The notes under the pieces were generated by a model that saw only the letters and a program-made list of their open reading frames with translations, ran no database searches and was not told the DNA's origin. The position numbers and the translations under genes are program-made. Positions 7,904 through 17,585 of a stretch of 64,000 nt of DNA are shown here, piece after piece. Numbering within the stretch: position 1 is the stretch's first letter; the number at the start of each line of letters is the position of its first letter. The stretch is from Spirochaetales bacterium (GTDB lineage: Bacteria > Spirochaetota > Spirochaetia > SZUA-6): assembly GCA_027021365.1 (NCBI GenBank), contig JALUUM010000037.1, forward strand, positions 1-64,000, given 5' to 3'.

Positions 7904-10069
7904 ATGATGAATCAGATAACTCTAAAAAAGGGATTAGACAAAGATTCCTGGCAAAAAGATGATCCGAACAGGGAAATCCTCCTATATGCGCTCAAGCAAA
8001 TGCTTCTTGCAAGAACGATAGACCTGAAGGCATTGACACTCCTGAAACAGGGGAAGAGCTTTTTCCATATAGCCGGTGCCGGACATGAGGCCATTCAGGT
8101 GGCAATCGGCATTACCCTGGACAAGAGAAGAGACTGGTTTTTTCCATACTACAGGGATCTCGCCCTGATTCTTTCTCTTGGAGTAACACCGCTGGAATTC
8201 TTTCTCCAATTTTTCGCTAAGCGGGATGACCCTGCAAGCGGGGGGAGACAGCTGTCCTCTCATTGGGGCACCGTATTCAGAGACAAAGAGAGAGCCAAAA
8301 AGTTGAATAAACTCTTTGGTAAGAATCCCGATGATCTTGTAAGAATCGTTTCTCAGTCCAGCCCCACTGGCACTCAGTTTCTTCAAGCAGTCGGCGCTGC
8401 CCTTGCAACGAAGAGACTTGGAGAAAAGAGAATCACCTATGTAAGCAGTGGCGAAGGCACCACCAGCCAGGGCGAGTTTCACGAGGCAGTAAACTGGGCA
8501 AGCAGGGACAAACTCGGGGTACTCTTCGTAATTCAGAACAACCGTTACGCAATCTCCGTTCCCGTGACAGGGCAAAGTGCCGGAAAGAAGAGTTCCATAG
8601 CAGAAATGGTTTCCGGATACCACAATCTCAAACGGATTCACATCGATGGAACCGACTTCGTAGAATCATACAGGGCATCCAGGGAAGCGGCAGATTATAT
8701 CCTGTCCGGAAATGGGCCTGCCCTTATCGAGGCCGACTGCGTAAGGTTGCTCTCACATTCCTCCTCCGATGATCAGCGAAAGTACAGGGAAAGCTTCGAA
8801 CTGGAAGAGGAGGAGGAAAATTGCCCCATCAGAAAGCTCTTCTTAAGCTTGAAGGAAGCAAAACTCGTAGACGACACTACATTCAGATCGATAGAAGAAG
8901 AAGTGAAAAAAATCACCGATGATGCCTCCGAAAAGGCCATGACATTTCCTGAGCCCAACGAGGAGGAAGCCCTGGTTCACGTATTTGGCGGTGAAAAAGA
9001 GCTTTCCTATCTTTCTCCCGGAATATCACCTTCGGGAAATTCCCCTTCCAAAACACAAAACAGCTTCTCCAACAACGGCAGAAAAAAAACAGTGATGGTT
9101 GACGCGCTGAACCATGCTTTGAAAGAGGAATTGCGTTCAAATAAAAACATATACCTCTTTGGGGAAGACGTTGCAGACAGAAAGGGCGGGGTCTTTTCCG
9201 TGACAAAGGGACTTTCCACGGAATTCGGTGATGATAGGGTTTTCAATTCTCCCCTGGCCGAGGCAAGCATAATCGGAGTGGCAAACGGAATGGCCCTTGC
9301 CGGATTAAAACCGGTGGTGGAAATCCAGTTTGGCGACTACATATGGCCGGCTTTCATGCAGATAAGGAACGAAACGGCAACAATGCGTTACAGATCCAAC
9401 AACGCCTGGACTACTCCCATTGTGATAAGAACCGCCGTGGGAGGCCACATCCACGGGGGGTTGTATCACAGCCAGAATATCGAAGCTTTTTTCGCTCACA
9501 TTCCCGGTCTTCTGATAGCCTATCCCTCCAATGCAGCCGACGCAAAGGGTCTTCTAAAGACGGCCTGCCGTCTTGACGACCCGGTACTCTTCCTGGAACA
9601 CAAAGGCCTCTACCGTCAGAGCTATGCCGCAACCGATGAACCGTCCGAGGACTACCTCCTCCCATTCGGGAAGGCAAGAGTGGTAAACGAAGGCAATGAT
9701 ATAACCATCATTTCTTACGGAATGTCTCTATGGGATTCTCTCTGGGCATGCAAGAGGCTCGAAGAGGAGGGTTACTCTGCAGAGATAATCGATCTCAGAA
9801 CGATAATTCCCCTGGATGAGGAGAGTATATACGACTCCGTAAAGAAAACGGGAAAGGCCATCGTGATACATGAGGATATGCTTACTGGCGGTTTTGGAGC
9901 AGAAATAGCCTCGAGAATAGGGGAGACTTGCTTTGAATACCTGGATGGGCCTGTAAGGAGGGTTGCAGCGAAGGATGCGCATATTCCCTACTCACAGAAA
10001 CTCGAAGAGACAGTTCTTCCTTCCCGGGATAGAATCTACAATGAAATAAAGAAACTACTGGATTATTGA
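7904..10069 (+). CDS. 2-oxoacid dehydrogenase E1, fused alpha and beta subunits
   Basis: Thiamine-diphosphate enzyme that decarboxylates a 2-oxoacid (branched-chain or pyruvate type) and hands the acyl group to E2. Residues 1-365 are the alpha subunit, with the TPP motif GEGTTSQGEFHEA near residue 183 ending in QNN. After a Ser/Pro/Asn-rich linker (about 366-392), residues 393-721 are the beta subunit with FGEDVADRKGGVF, FNSPLAEASI, and EIQFGDYIWPAF. Most bacteria encode the two subunits separately; the fused form occurs, for example, in Bacteroidetes and Chlamydiae. The E2 gene follows after 9 nt. No E3 is in the window. Substrate cannot be decided here, although the beta half looks closest to 2-oxoisovalerate dehydrogenase. 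The gene lacks a visible ribosome binding site. Confidence 0.9.
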   Translation: MMNQITLKKGLDKDSWQKDDPNREILLYALKQMLLARTIDLKALTLLKQGKSFFHIAGAGHEAIQVAIGITLDKRRDWFFPYYRDLALILSLGVTPLEFFLQFFAKRDDPASGGRQLSSHWGTVFRDKERAKKLNKLFGKNPDDLVRIVSQSSPTGTQFLQAVGAALATKRLGEKRITYVSSGEGTTSQGEFHEAVNWASRDKLGVLFVIQNNRYAISVPVTGQSAGKKSSIAEMVSGYHNLKRIHIDGTDFVESYRASREAADYILSGNGPALIEADCVRLLSHSSSDDQRKYRESFELEEEEENCPIRKLFLSLKEAKLVDDTTFRSIEEEVKKITDDASEKAMTFPEPNEEEALVHVFGGEKELSYLSPGISPSGNSPSKTQNSFSNNGRKKTVMVDALNHALKEELRSNKNIYLFGEDVADRKGGVFSVTKGLSTEFGDDRVFNSPLAEASIIGVANGMALAGLKPVVEIQFGDYIWPAFMQIRNETATMRYRSNNAWTTPIVIRTAVGGHIHGGLYHSQNIEAFFAHIPGLLIAYPSNAADAKGLLKTACRLDDPVLFLEHKGLYRQSYAATDEPSEDYLLPFGKARVVNEGNDITIISYGMSLWDSLWACKRLEEEGYSAEIIDLRTIIPLDEESIYDSVKKTGKAIVIHEDMLTGGFGAEIASRIGETCFEYLDGPVRRVAAKDAHIPYSQKLEETVLPSRDRIYNEIKKLLDY

Positions 10070-10078
10070 GGTATTGAT

Positions 10079-11329
10079 TTGGAAATTGTGATGCCCAAGA
10101 TGGGCGAGAGTGTAAGTGAAGGTACCATAGTTAAATGGCACCGCAGAGAGGGTGAAAGAATAGAGATAGATGAAACCTTGCTCGAAATAGTGACCGACAA
10201 GGTGGATACCGAAATCCCGTCACCTGCAACGGGAATTGTAAAGAAATTGATGTTCGGGGAAGGTGAAACGGTACCGGTTGGTACAGTTATTGCGATCCTC
10301 GAGGAAGAAGGAGAAGAAAAGAAGGAAAGAAGATTCTACTCCCCGCTGGTCATGAATATAGCAAGGAGAGAGGGAATATCCACGGAGGAACTCAAAACGA
10401 TTGAAGGAAGCGGTACGGGGGGAAGGGTCACGAAGAAGGATATCCTTGAGTACGTGGCAAAGAGAAAAAAAGGAGCCCTCCTCTCGGCAGACCGGGAGGA
10501 GGCAAAGGCTGAAGTTCCAAAGGAGGCTTTGCCAGGCAGAGGAGAAGTCGAGGGGCGGCAAGAATCAGTCTCGAGGATACCACTGGAACCGAAGAGGAAG
10601 CAGATAATCAAGAACCTGACTTCAAGCAGGGACACCTCGGTGCATGTCGCCTCGATGATAGAAGTTGACATGAGTGCCGTGTCTGTGGTACGGGAAATGC
10701 TGAAGGCCGATTTTCAACGGGAAGGAATCAAGCTGACCTATCTACCCTTCATAGTGGAGGCTTGTGCAAAGGCACTGCGCCGGTACCCGCTGCTCAACTC
10801 GTCGCTGAGCGGTGAGGAGATTCTTATAAAGAACTACGTGAACATCGGCATTGCTGTTGCCGTTGGTGAAACAGAGCTCATCGTTCCCAATATCAAGGGG
10901 GCAGACAGGATGAACTTACTTGGCATTGCAAGGGCAATAGATGATCTTGCAAAACGTGCAAGGGAAGGGAGCCTGAAACCGGAAGATGTTTCTGAGGGTA
11001 CTTTCAGCATTACAAACTACGGAAGCCTTGGTACACTATTCGGCACGCCCATTATAAAGCAGCCGGAGGTTGCCATCCTCGGGGTCGGGGCAGTCACCAA
11101 GCGTGTTGTAGTAATCGAGGGCGGCAGGATGGCTTCGGGCGAGTCTGCCGGAGGTTCCGGGGGTGGTACTTCACTTGATTATACCGGAGATTCAATTGGC
11201 ATAAGGCCAATCGTCATGCTCAGCCTCTCCTACGATCACAGGATCATCGACGGGATGCTTGGAGGTCTCTTCCTTAAAGATGTAAAGGATTACCTGGAAA
11301 ATTACCCGATTCAGGAAATGCCGGTTTGA
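10079..11329 (+). CDS. 2-oxoacid dehydrogenase E2, dihydrolipoamide acyltransferase
   Basis: Core acyltransferase of the same complex as the preceding E1. Residues 1-76 form the lipoyl domain with the modified lysine K41 in VTDKVDTE. A peripheral subunit-binding domain lies at about 86-123 (SPLVMNIARREGIS and GTGGRVTKKDIL). The catalytic domain spans about 170-416 and ends with the active-site SYDHRIIDG near residue 388. The start codon is TTG at 10079: GAGG overlaps the E1 stop and sits 7 nt upstream, and the frame from this TTG gives the normal lipoyl N-terminus. A Gly/Ser-rich insertion (about residues 352-375) interrupts the region just before the SYDHR motif, where family members normally have a short turn. 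Confidence 0.92.
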   Translation: MEIVMPKMGESVSEGTIVKWHRREGERIEIDETLLEIVTDKVDTEIPSPATGIVKKLMFGEGETVPVGTVIAILEEEGEEKKERRFYSPLVMNIARREGISTEELKTIEGSGTGGRVTKKDILEYVAKRKKGALLSADREEAKAEVPKEALPGRGEVEGRQESVSRIPLEPKRKQIIKNLTSSRDTSVHVASMIEVDMSAVSVVREMLKADFQREGIKLTYLPFIVEACAKALRRYPLLNSSLSGEEILIKNYVNIGIAVAVGETELIVPNIKGADRMNLLGIARAIDDLAKRAREGSLKPEDVSEGTFSITNYGSLGTLFGTPIIKQPEVAILGVGAVTKRVVVIEGGRMASGESAGGSGGGTSLDYTGDSIGIRPIVMLSLSYDHRIIDGMLGGLFLKDVKDYLENYPIQEMPV

Positions 11330-11435
11330 CCCGGCTTGACCCGCAGTTTGACCCGACTTTACCCGGCTAATCCCGGTTGACCGTGCTAGTCCAGGCGTTA
11401 CCCGGCTAACCCAGGTTTGAATCCGGCCCGGTAAT
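11330..11435 (+). repeat. Degenerate short tandem repeat downstream of E2
   Basis: Imperfect units of about 11 nt built on TTGACCCGGC / TTTACCCGGCT follow directly after the E2 stop and decay towards the right. The last codons of E2 contain a similar string (ATTACCCGATTC), so the array may have grown out of the gene end. The rest of the gap to 11613 holds one promoter and nothing else that I recognise. Confidence 0.6.
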
Positions 11436-11464
11436 GCTGCAGGGGCTAAAATACTTAAAAAAAC

Positions 11465-11494
11465 TTGACAAAAGGAAAGGCAATTTGGTACTAT
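11465..11494 (+). promoter_or_regulatory. Sigma70-type promoter upstream of the TIGR02757 gene
   Basis: TTGACA (11465-11470), 18-nt spacer, TACTAT (11489-11494). The predicted leader is about 110 nt. Confidence 0.5.
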
Positions 11495-11613
11495 TGAACT
11501 ATCTAGATAAGAATAGTTCTCATTAGCATTATTTGCTGGTTTTGATTTTTTGCATTAGTCCGAATACTTGTAGTGGCATGCAGAAAGGTTTACAATGATA
11601 GTCCGGGACAAAA

Positions 11614-12411
11614 ATGATTGACAGGAAATATCTGGAAAGTTTCTACGCAAAGTACAACAGAAAGGAATTCATTCATCCCGACCCCATCGAGTTTCTTTCT
11701 CTCTTTGAGAATTCTCTTGACATCGAAATCACGGCATTCCTTGCCTCTTCACTCGCTTACGGGAGGGTAACCCAGATATTCAACAGCATAGAGACAATCC
11801 TGAAAATGATGCAACCCACGCCATCGCTTTTCCTTGAAAATAACAGCGTAAAACATATAGAAGATGCCTTTTCCGATTTCAAGCACAGGTTCACAACGGG
11901 AAAAGAAATAGCTGCCTTTCTGAATACTGTCAAAATAATCATAGAAAAAAGTGGTTCCATGGAGGAGTTTTTCCTTGCCGGTTACAACCGGGAGGATGAG
12001 AACATCCTTAATGCACTGACCTCTTTTGTGAAGAGGTTCAAAGAACTGGGAAGGATAGGCAAGACCTCCCTTCTCCCCGACCCGGCGCTGGGAAGTGCAT
12101 GCAAGCGGCTTAACCTCTTACTTCGCTGGATGGTAAGGAAGGATGAAATAGATTACGGTCTCTGGAGAAAAGTAGACCCGGCAAAGCTGATAGTTCCGCT
12201 TGATATCCACATGTATAGAATAGGCAGAAAGCTTCGTTTCACAAGCAGAAAGAGTGCCGATATGAAAACAGCAATCGAAATAACGAGGGGCTTCAGACAG
12301 ATAAATCCTGAAGATCCCATAAAGTACGATTTTGCTTTGACAAGACCCGGAATATTGAATCTCGAGGAAACAAGGCAACTGCTCGAGCTGTCAGCCTGGG
12401 AAGTTGCTTGA
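11614..12411 (+). CDS. TIGR02757 family (DUF2400) protein
   Basis: A 265-residue protein of the TIGR02757 family, found mainly in spirochaetes, Bacteroidetes and related groups, with no known function. Typical segments are an N-terminal [20 protein letters not shown] near residue 45, [17 protein letters not shown] near 168, and [16 protein letters not shown] near 190. The last segment recalls helix-hairpin-helix DNA glycosylases, to which the family has been related. That link is from memory of the family and is not shown by a catalytic motif here. No signal peptide, so cytoplasmic. The stop lies 34 nt before the rubrerythrin start. Confidence 0.85.
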   Translation: MIDRKYLESFYAKYNRKEFIHPDPIEFLSLFENSLDIEITAFLASSLAYGRVTQIFNSIETILKMMQPTPSLFLENNSVKHIEDAFSDFKHRFTTGKEIAAFLNTVKIIIEKSGSMEEFFLAGYNREDENILNALTSFVKRFKELGRIGKTSLLPDPALGSACKRLNLLLRWMVRKDEIDYGLWRKVDPAKLIVPLDIHMYRIGRKLRFTSRKSADMKTAIEITRGFRQINPEDPIKYDFALTRPGILNLEETRQLLELSAWEVA

Positions 12412-12445
12412 AAAAAATATTATATATAGAAAGGAGATCTCAAAA

Positions 12446-13018
12446 ATGGAACTAAAGGGATCCAGAACGGAAAAAAACCTGCTCACTGCTTTTGCAGGTG
12501 AATCACAGGCAAGAAACAGGTACACCTATTTCGCAAGTAAGGCGCGGAAAGAAGGGTACGTTCAGATTGCAGACATCTTTGAAGAGACTGCAAATCAGGA
12601 AAAGGAACACGCCAAGAGGCTCTTCAAGTTTCTAGAGGGCGGTGAGGTGGAAGTCCAGGCTTCTTTCCCAGCCGGTGTCATAGGAAGTACCGCTGACAAC
12701 CTGAAAGCCGGAGCAGCGGGTGAGAATTACGAGTGGACGGATATGTATCCCGGTTTCGCTGAAATTGCAAGGGAAGAGGGTTTCAACGAAATCGCCGCTG
12801 TTTTCACCGCAATTGCCGTTGCAGAAAAGCAGCACGAGAAGAGGTACCTTGGATTACTCAAGAACGTGGAGGCGGGAACAGTTTTCAAGAAAAGCGAAAA
12901 GGTTGTCTGGCGCTGCAGGAATTGCGGATATATCTATGAGGGAGAGGAAGCTCCCAAGTCTTGTCCGGCATGCGCCCATCCTCAGGCATACTTCGAGCTA
13001 CTGGCAGAAAACTGGTAA
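12446..13018 (+). CDS. Rubrerythrin
   Basis: Peroxide-reducing non-haem iron protein of anaerobes. The ferritin-like four-helix part (about residues 1-140) carries the diiron ligands in [19 protein letters not shown] and [11 protein letters not shown]. The C-terminal rubredoxin-like domain has the CRNCGY and CPACAHP pairs for one iron. The frame is open further upstream, but the start at 12446 is clear: AAGGAG precedes the ATG at normal distance and the protein then begins [12 protein letters not shown] as in the family. It points to an anaerobic or microaerophilic host. Electron donor genes are not in the window. Confidence 0.95.
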   Translation: MELKGSRTEKNLLTAFAGESQARNRYTYFASKARKEGYVQIADIFEETANQEKEHAKRLFKFLEGGEVEVQASFPAGVIGSTADNLKAGAAGENYEWTDMYPGFAEIAREEGFNEIAAVFTAIAVAEKQHEKRYLGLLKNVEAGTVFKKSEKVVWRCRNCGYIYEGEEAPKSCPACAHPQAYFELLAENW

Positions 13019-13029
13019 AGCGGCAAGTT

Positions 13030-13097
13030 TTGGTTGGCCATTACGATTGGTTGGCCATTACGATTGGTTGGCCATTACGATTGGTTGGCCATTACGA
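13030..13097 (+). repeat. Four perfect tandem copies of a 17-bp unit
   Basis: The unit TTGGTTGGCCATTACGA is repeated four times without a mismatch at 13030, 13047, 13064 and 13081. There are no spacers, so it is not a CRISPR array. It begins 11 nt after the rubrerythrin stop. Confidence 0.95.
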
Positions 13098-13149
13098 GTT
13101 GCTGCAGTTAGTGACAGGCTGCCCGGCCAATAGGTGAACCTGATATGGA

Positions 13150-13238
13150 ACCACTGGCATCACTTTTAGTGGCACATCACGTGTAGTGCTACACTTGCGA
13201 TGCTTTACTTACTATGCCACACTTGCGATGCCAGTGGT
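13150..13238. repeat. Inverted and direct repeats upstream of the DUF72 gene
   Basis: ACCACTGGCATC (13150-13161) recurs as its reverse complement at 13227-13238. Inside it, ACACTTGCGATGC occurs twice (13191-13203 and 13219-13231), and CACGTG lies near 13178. No T-run follows, so it does not look like an intrinsic terminator. The whole gap 13019-13260 is repeat-derived; I see no clear promoter in it. Confidence 0.6.
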
Positions 13239-13260
13239 AACTTATTACCATGATGATACC

Positions 13261-14100
13261 ATGATAAGAATAGGAACTTCCGGCTGGAGTTACAAACACT
13301 GGAAAGGGAAGTTCTATCCCGAGGGTCTTTCACAGAGAAGATGGCTCGAATACTTCGCAGAACACTTCGAAACGGTAGAGATAAACAGTTCCTTCTACCA
13401 TATCCCCAGGGAAAATGTTACAGCAGGTTGGGCTGAAAAGACACCTGCGGATTTTCTCTTCTCTCTAAAGATGAGCAGGCTAGTTACTCATGTTCACAAA
13501 CTGAAAGATCCCGCCGATACCCTTGAATGGTTCTTCAAAAGTATTAAACCTCTTTTCGGTAAGGTAGCAGCCATTCTTATTCAACTGCCACCATCCCTCT
13601 GTCCTGCCGAAGAAAGACTTGAAAACTTCTTTACGGTCCTTCACCGAACAGAAGAGAGGATAAACGGGGAAAAGGGAGGTTACAGGTATGTCCTTGAAAT
13701 AAGAAATGTCCATTGTTATTCAGCCACACTCTTCAATATGCTTAAAAATTACAGGGTGGCCCTCTGCCTGCATGACTTCGGCAAGGCATCGACGGAGAAA
13801 CTCCTTGAAGGTACAACCACGGCAAACGACAAGAGTGGTGTTAACCAGGACGTTAAACCCCCTGCAGGTTTTCCACAACCTTACATAACCTCCGATTTCA
13901 TATACATACGCTTCCACGGTTACGGAAGAACCTATGGCGGATCGTACCCCAATGATCACTTAAAAAGATGGGCAGATCGAATATCGCTGTGGAACAGAGA
14001 GGGTTTAGATGTCTTTACATACTTCAACAACGATGCAGAGGGTTTTGCGGTACAGAATGCAGATACCCTGAAGGGATTTGTAGAGAGATTCAAGGATTAA
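13261..14100 (+). CDS. DUF72 domain-containing protein
   Basis: A 279-residue TIM-barrel protein of the DUF72 (YecE-like) family, function unknown. It starts with the diagnostic IRIGTSGWSYKHWKGKFYP, followed by FETVEINSSFYHIP and an R-F-H-G (YIRFHGYGRTYGG) segment near the C-terminus. The frame is open 25 codons further upstream through repeat-derived DNA, but conserved sequence begins right after the ATG at 13261, so I choose that start although no good ribosome binding site precedes it. A loop rich in Thr, Asn, Lys and Gly (about residues 183-200) looks inserted. Cytoplasmic, no signal peptide. Confidence 0.9.
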   Translation: MIRIGTSGWSYKHWKGKFYPEGLSQRRWLEYFAEHFETVEINSSFYHIPRENVTAGWAEKTPADFLFSLKMSRLVTHVHKLKDPADTLEWFFKSIKPLFGKVAAILIQLPPSLCPAEERLENFFTVLHRTEERINGEKGGYRYVLEIRNVHCYSATLFNMLKNYRVALCLHDFGKASTEKLLEGTTTANDKSGVNQDVKPPAGFPQPYITSDFIYIRFHGYGRTYGGSYPNDHLKRWADRISLWNREGLDVFTYFNNDAEGFAVQNADTLKGFVERFKD

Positions 14101-14147
14101 TCCAATGATTCACAGAAAAATAACCCTTCTTTAAATCCTGACAGGGC

Positions 14148-15185
14148 TTAAATTCTTGCAACGGATTCCCTGACCATCAGTCTTGTATCGAACTCTACCG
14201 AGGTTTCAACGGGTTTTTTCTTCAGGAGCTTAATTAGAAGCTCACCAGCTGCCCTCCCCTTCTCGAAGGCCGGTTGAGCCACAGTGGTGAGAGTGGGTGA
14301 GACCAGCGAAGCCTCCGGTATATCATCGAAGCCTGCTATCGATATATCGTCAGGAACCCTTATGCCATTATCCCTGCAGTAAGAGAGCACTCCCAGTGCC
14401 ATGATATCACTCATAGCCACTATCGCCGTCGGTGGTTTCTTCCTCGAAAAGAACTTTGCCGCAGCCCTGATCCCACCCTCGATCGAACACTCGCATTCAA
14501 GGAGTTTGACATTCCGGTCACCAATCTCGCTCCTGTACTTCTTGAGGGCATCGGAATAACCCTTTATCCTCAAATCCCTTACGCGGGAGAAATTCTCCTG
14601 GTCTTTCTCTAAACTCTGTCCGGATTTCAGAGAGATTATTCCAATCCTCCTGTGCCCCGCCTTAAGCACATGCTCCATCACTTTTTTAGCCCCGTTCCTG
14701 TCATCCGTATTCACACTGGGAATCTCCGTTGAAGGTTTTCCGTCCACAACGACAAGGGGTATCTTTCTCTGCAATATAAGCTCCACAATTCTCAAGTGAG
14801 CCTCAAGCCCAAAGGTAACAAAGCCATCAACCGCGGCACTCCTGATCCCCTGGAAGATACACCCCTTTAAAGGCGGTACAATGGTAAGCGAAAATCCCTC
14901 TTTCTGACATACTTTACCTACACCCTGTAACACCAGAGACAGGAAGGGATTCTTGAATGCCACGGGGATCGATTGAGGTATGAGGAAACCTATGGAACCA
15001 ACCTTCTTGGTAGCAAGTGTCCTGGCAACAGGGTCCGGAACATAACCAAGCTCATTGGCTATTTTCATAATTCTCTCATAGGTGCCTCTGGAAATGCGTT
15101 CGGGACTATTGAAAGCAAACGAGACAGCCGTTTTCGAAACTCCAGCTCTCTGTGCAATCTGATTGATTGTTACTCTTTTTCCCAT
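14148..15185 (-). CDS. LacI family transcriptional regulator of the alpha-glucan operon
   Basis: A 345-residue LacI/GalR repressor. The N-terminal helix-turn-helix reads TINQIAQRAGVSKTAVSFAF, and the hinge-helix segment VARTLATKKVGSIGFL follows. The rest is a periplasmic-binding-protein-like effector domain (PDDISIAGFDDIPEAS). It is the last gene of the operon and overlaps the glucanotransferase by 16 nt. The probable target is the palindrome TAAACCGGTTTA at the operon promoter, 9 kb upstream, because LacI proteins bind such CG-centred palindromes. The inducer is presumably a malto-oligosaccharide or related sugar (inference). Confidence 0.93.
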   Translation of the reverse strand: MGKRVTINQIAQRAGVSKTAVSFAFNSPERISRGTYERIMKIANELGYVPDPVARTLATKKVGSIGFLIPQSIPVAFKNPFLSLVLQGVGKVCQKEGFSLTIVPPLKGCIFQGIRSAAVDGFVTFGLEAHLRIVELILQRKIPLVVVDGKPSTEIPSVNTDDRNGAKKVMEHVLKAGHRRIGIISLKSGQSLEKDQENFSRVRDLRIKGYSDALKKYRSEIGDRNVKLLECECSIEGGIRAAAKFFSRKKPPTAIVAMSDIMALGVLSYCRDNGIRVPDDISIAGFDDIPEASLVSPTLTTVAQPAFEKGRAAGELLIKLLKKKPVETSVEFDTRLMVRESVARI

Positions 15186-17572
15186 CTCTCTGTCGCCACC
15201 AGGATATTTCTTTGGTACTCCATTCCACTATGAATTGCAACCTTCCACATGGGAAACAGGCAAAGCCCCTGGTATATCCGCTCAAAACCTTCTTCCGAAT
15301 TCGATATCGTTTCGATGGGGTACCATACGAGCCTTGCATTTTCATCCCATGAAATCGTCAATTTCATATTCAAAAGCGAAAGGTAAATTTCCACGCCCTT
15401 CGCTCCTTCCATGTACCCCCTGGAATCGAGTCGCTCTCTCATTTCCCTGCCCGAATCTACCTTGATTTTCATGAATGAATTCTCGGCTGTGCCTCCCATC
15501 AGTGCCCAATTAGTCTCTACTCCGAATAGTGCCTCCATTCTTTCCGTTTTTGCTTTATGCGCTACGTTTCCAGACTGCACGCCATTTCCAAGCTCCCGTA
15601 GCCTGTAGGATACCGAGAATCTTGCCTTATCCCTGTAAATGGTATATTCCTTTTCTAGCTCAACCATTGCAGATACATCGTTTTCCATGTATCTGCCGGT
15701 TTTTACCAATTTGACTGCCAGCTTTTCTCCCTCTTCGCTAATATCATATTGATATTTTCCACCGGCGAAGTCTCCTCTTTCCTCGTAGAGCATCTTGTAT
15801 AGGTCGTCCAACCTCGTCTTGATATCGAAAAAATGTTCGGTAAAGGCCATTCTCCTTGCACGATCATAGAACAGCCTCTTTTCCAGCCCCTTCTCCTTTA
15901 CACGGACCTTTTCCGAATGGATGCTCTCCGGGGAAGTCGATGCATCGTCTTCCGACGATGCATCACCGGCTCTCCCTGTTTCCTTGGAAGCGCCGCCCGT
16001 GGCAAGTATCAGTCTGTCGTCCCTTACTGCTTCAAGAAAGTCACTGTGGTAGCTCTCCCTTCTGCGAGTCATCACATTGACAAGGTTGAAGCAGGCTTTC
16101 TTCCAGTCCCATTCGAAAATCGCCCCTCCCCTGTCCGGATCTATATAGATATTTTGAGCGGGGCTTTCCACCAGAATTTCGTTGCTTCCGTCCCTGTCGA
16201 AATCTTCTATACTGTATGAGACAATATTCCCTTTCGGAGAGAAAACCGTTTCTGCCAGTTTATCAGCAAGATTCTCGGCGTAAATAAGGTTCTCGTAGAT
16301 AGCCGAGCGAAGATGAAAGAGATAGACACCCCCGAAAACACCGTGCCAGTAAGGACAGTTACACTGCCCTGCCCAGAGATGTGAGAGCATATTTTCTCTA
16401 TCAACTTTATCAATTCTGTCAGCCGAAGGGAAAGATACCGTTAAGCCTTTCAGGACCTGATGAACCTTGGCACTCACCCGAAGCATCTTCTTGTGCATGC
16501 TGTTTATCTCATCGTACTTCACCATGTAATTACGCCAGAATCCCCCTTTTAGGAATCTCTCAACATCATCCATACCGGCATCTTCCAGCTTTCGTTTTAT
16601 CTCTTTGAATTTATGCCCCAGTTCCGGGGGTAGCACCCACTCGGTCATCTCGTCGTAGGAGGCTGTTGGGAGGTAGATTCTTCCAAGCGGTTCAAAACTG
16701 CCGATATACTCGGAGGGTGTAATGGTTTTGAGCCAATCGGAATTGGCCTCCAGCTCCGTGAAAAAACGTTCCATCCAGCCATCTTTTGGGTTAACATGCC
16801 CGAAAATATCATCCCCGGAAACACCTTCGTCTGAGATTACATTTTCGGTAATTCCATCACCGAATTTTTCTCTTTCTCCCCAGCAATGACTGAAGGTTCC
16901 CGGCCACAGGCCGAACTTTTCTCCGTCATCACCCATAAGGGCAAGGATCGGTGAGGTGCTGTTTTCTGCCATTTCCTTGAACCATGAAATGACATCTTCC
17001 ACCGGTGACCATGGTATTGAGTATCTGAGCTCTTTCAAAGTACTAAAGATCTTCAGCGGTTTCCCTTGTTCTTCCGTGATATAGTAACCGTACAGGTCTT
17101 TATCCTCGAGGCCCGCATATTTGAAGTGGGTATCATCGACAATGGTATACTCCACCCCCGAATCACAGAAGTTTTCTGCAAGGTGGGGTTCCCAGACCCT
17201 CTCTGCAAGCCAGGCACCCCTGGGATCGTATGTAAACCGCTCTCTCACCACATTGGAAAGTTTTGCAATCTGGCCCTTCTTGTCTTCCTCCGGGATCGCA
17301 ACGAGAATCGGTTCGTAGTAACCGCCGGTCATTATCTCCACCTGTCCTCGCTCGACAAGTCTCCTTACCCTCGACTCGAAGTCCGGCCTGTTCTCAAATA
17401 TCCAATCTAGGAGGCATCCCGAGTAGTGGAGCGTGCACTTAACAAGAGGATGTCTCTCCAGTAATGCCAGCATAGGCTCATATGCAAGCCTGTAAGCTTT
17501 TTCAAAGACAAAACCAAAATTGCCGACGGGCTGATGACTGTGTATTACGAGGGAGAAGTAGATCTTACCCAT
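15170..17572 (-). CDS. GH57 4-alpha-glucanotransferase/alpha-amylase, cytoplasmic
   Basis: An 800-residue GH57 enzyme acting on alpha-1,4-glucans. Motif 1 is IHSHQPVGNFG near the N-terminus. The nucleophile lies in AWLAERVWEP at E124 and the acid/base aspartate in MGDDGEKFG at D215/D216; both positions match the Thermococcus litoralis glucanotransferase (E123, D214) as I recall it. DUF1925/DUF1926-type beta domains make up the C-terminal half. A longer frame reaches 17638, but family sequence starts at the ATG at 17572, 13 nt after the upstream stop, with GAGGG 10 nt before it. There is no signal peptide, in contrast to the upstream GH57 gene. A Ser/Asp/Glu/Thr-rich insertion (about residues 530-555) sits between beta domains. 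Likely role: trimming imported malto-oligosaccharides. Confidence 0.88.
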   Translation of the reverse strand: MGKIYFSLVIHSHQPVGNFGFVFEKAYRLAYEPMLALLERHPLVKCTLHYSGCLLDWIFENRPDFESRVRRLVERGQVEIMTGGYYEPILVAIPEEDKKGQIAKLSNVVRERFTYDPRGAWLAERVWEPHLAENFCDSGVEYTIVDDTHFKYAGLEDKDLYGYYITEEQGKPLKIFSTLKELRYSIPWSPVEDVISWFKEMAENSTSPILALMGDDGEKFGLWPGTFSHCWGEREKFGDGITENVISDEGVSGDDIFGHVNPKDGWMERFFTELEANSDWLKTITPSEYIGSFEPLGRIYLPTASYDEMTEWVLPPELGHKFKEIKRKLEDAGMDDVERFLKGGFWRNYMVKYDEINSMHKKMLRVSAKVHQVLKGLTVSFPSADRIDKVDRENMLSHLWAGQCNCPYWHGVFGGVYLFHLRSAIYENLIYAENLADKLAETVFSPKGNIVSYSIEDFDRDGSNEILVESPAQNIYIDPDRGGAIFEWDWKKACFNLVNVMTRRRESYHSDFLEAVRDDRLILATGGASKETGRAGDASSEDDASTSPESIHSEKVRVKEKGLEKRLFYDRARRMAFTEHFFDIKTRLDDLYKMLYEERGDFAGGKYQYDISEEGEKLAVKLVKTGRYMENDVSAMVELEKEYTIYRDKARFSVSYRLRELGNGVQSGNVAHKAKTERMEALFGVETNWALMGGTAENSFMKIKVDSGREMRERLDSRGYMEGAKGVEIYLSLLNMKLTISWDENARLVWYPIETISNSEEGFERIYQGLCLFPMWKVAIHSGMEYQRNILVATERWEKE

Positions 17573-17585
17573 CAAAACATTACCC

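Noticed and set aside
12404..12445. Upstream extension of rubrerythrin by 14 codons
   Set aside because: The AAGGAG site and conserved N-terminus place the start at 12446; the extension would overlap the previous gene.
13030..13097. Possible small CRISPR array
   Set aside because: The 17-bp units follow each other directly without spacers and no cas genes are present.
13186..13260. Upstream extension of the DUF72 protein by 25 codons
   Set aside because: It is translated from the repeat-rich gap and family sequence starts at 13261.
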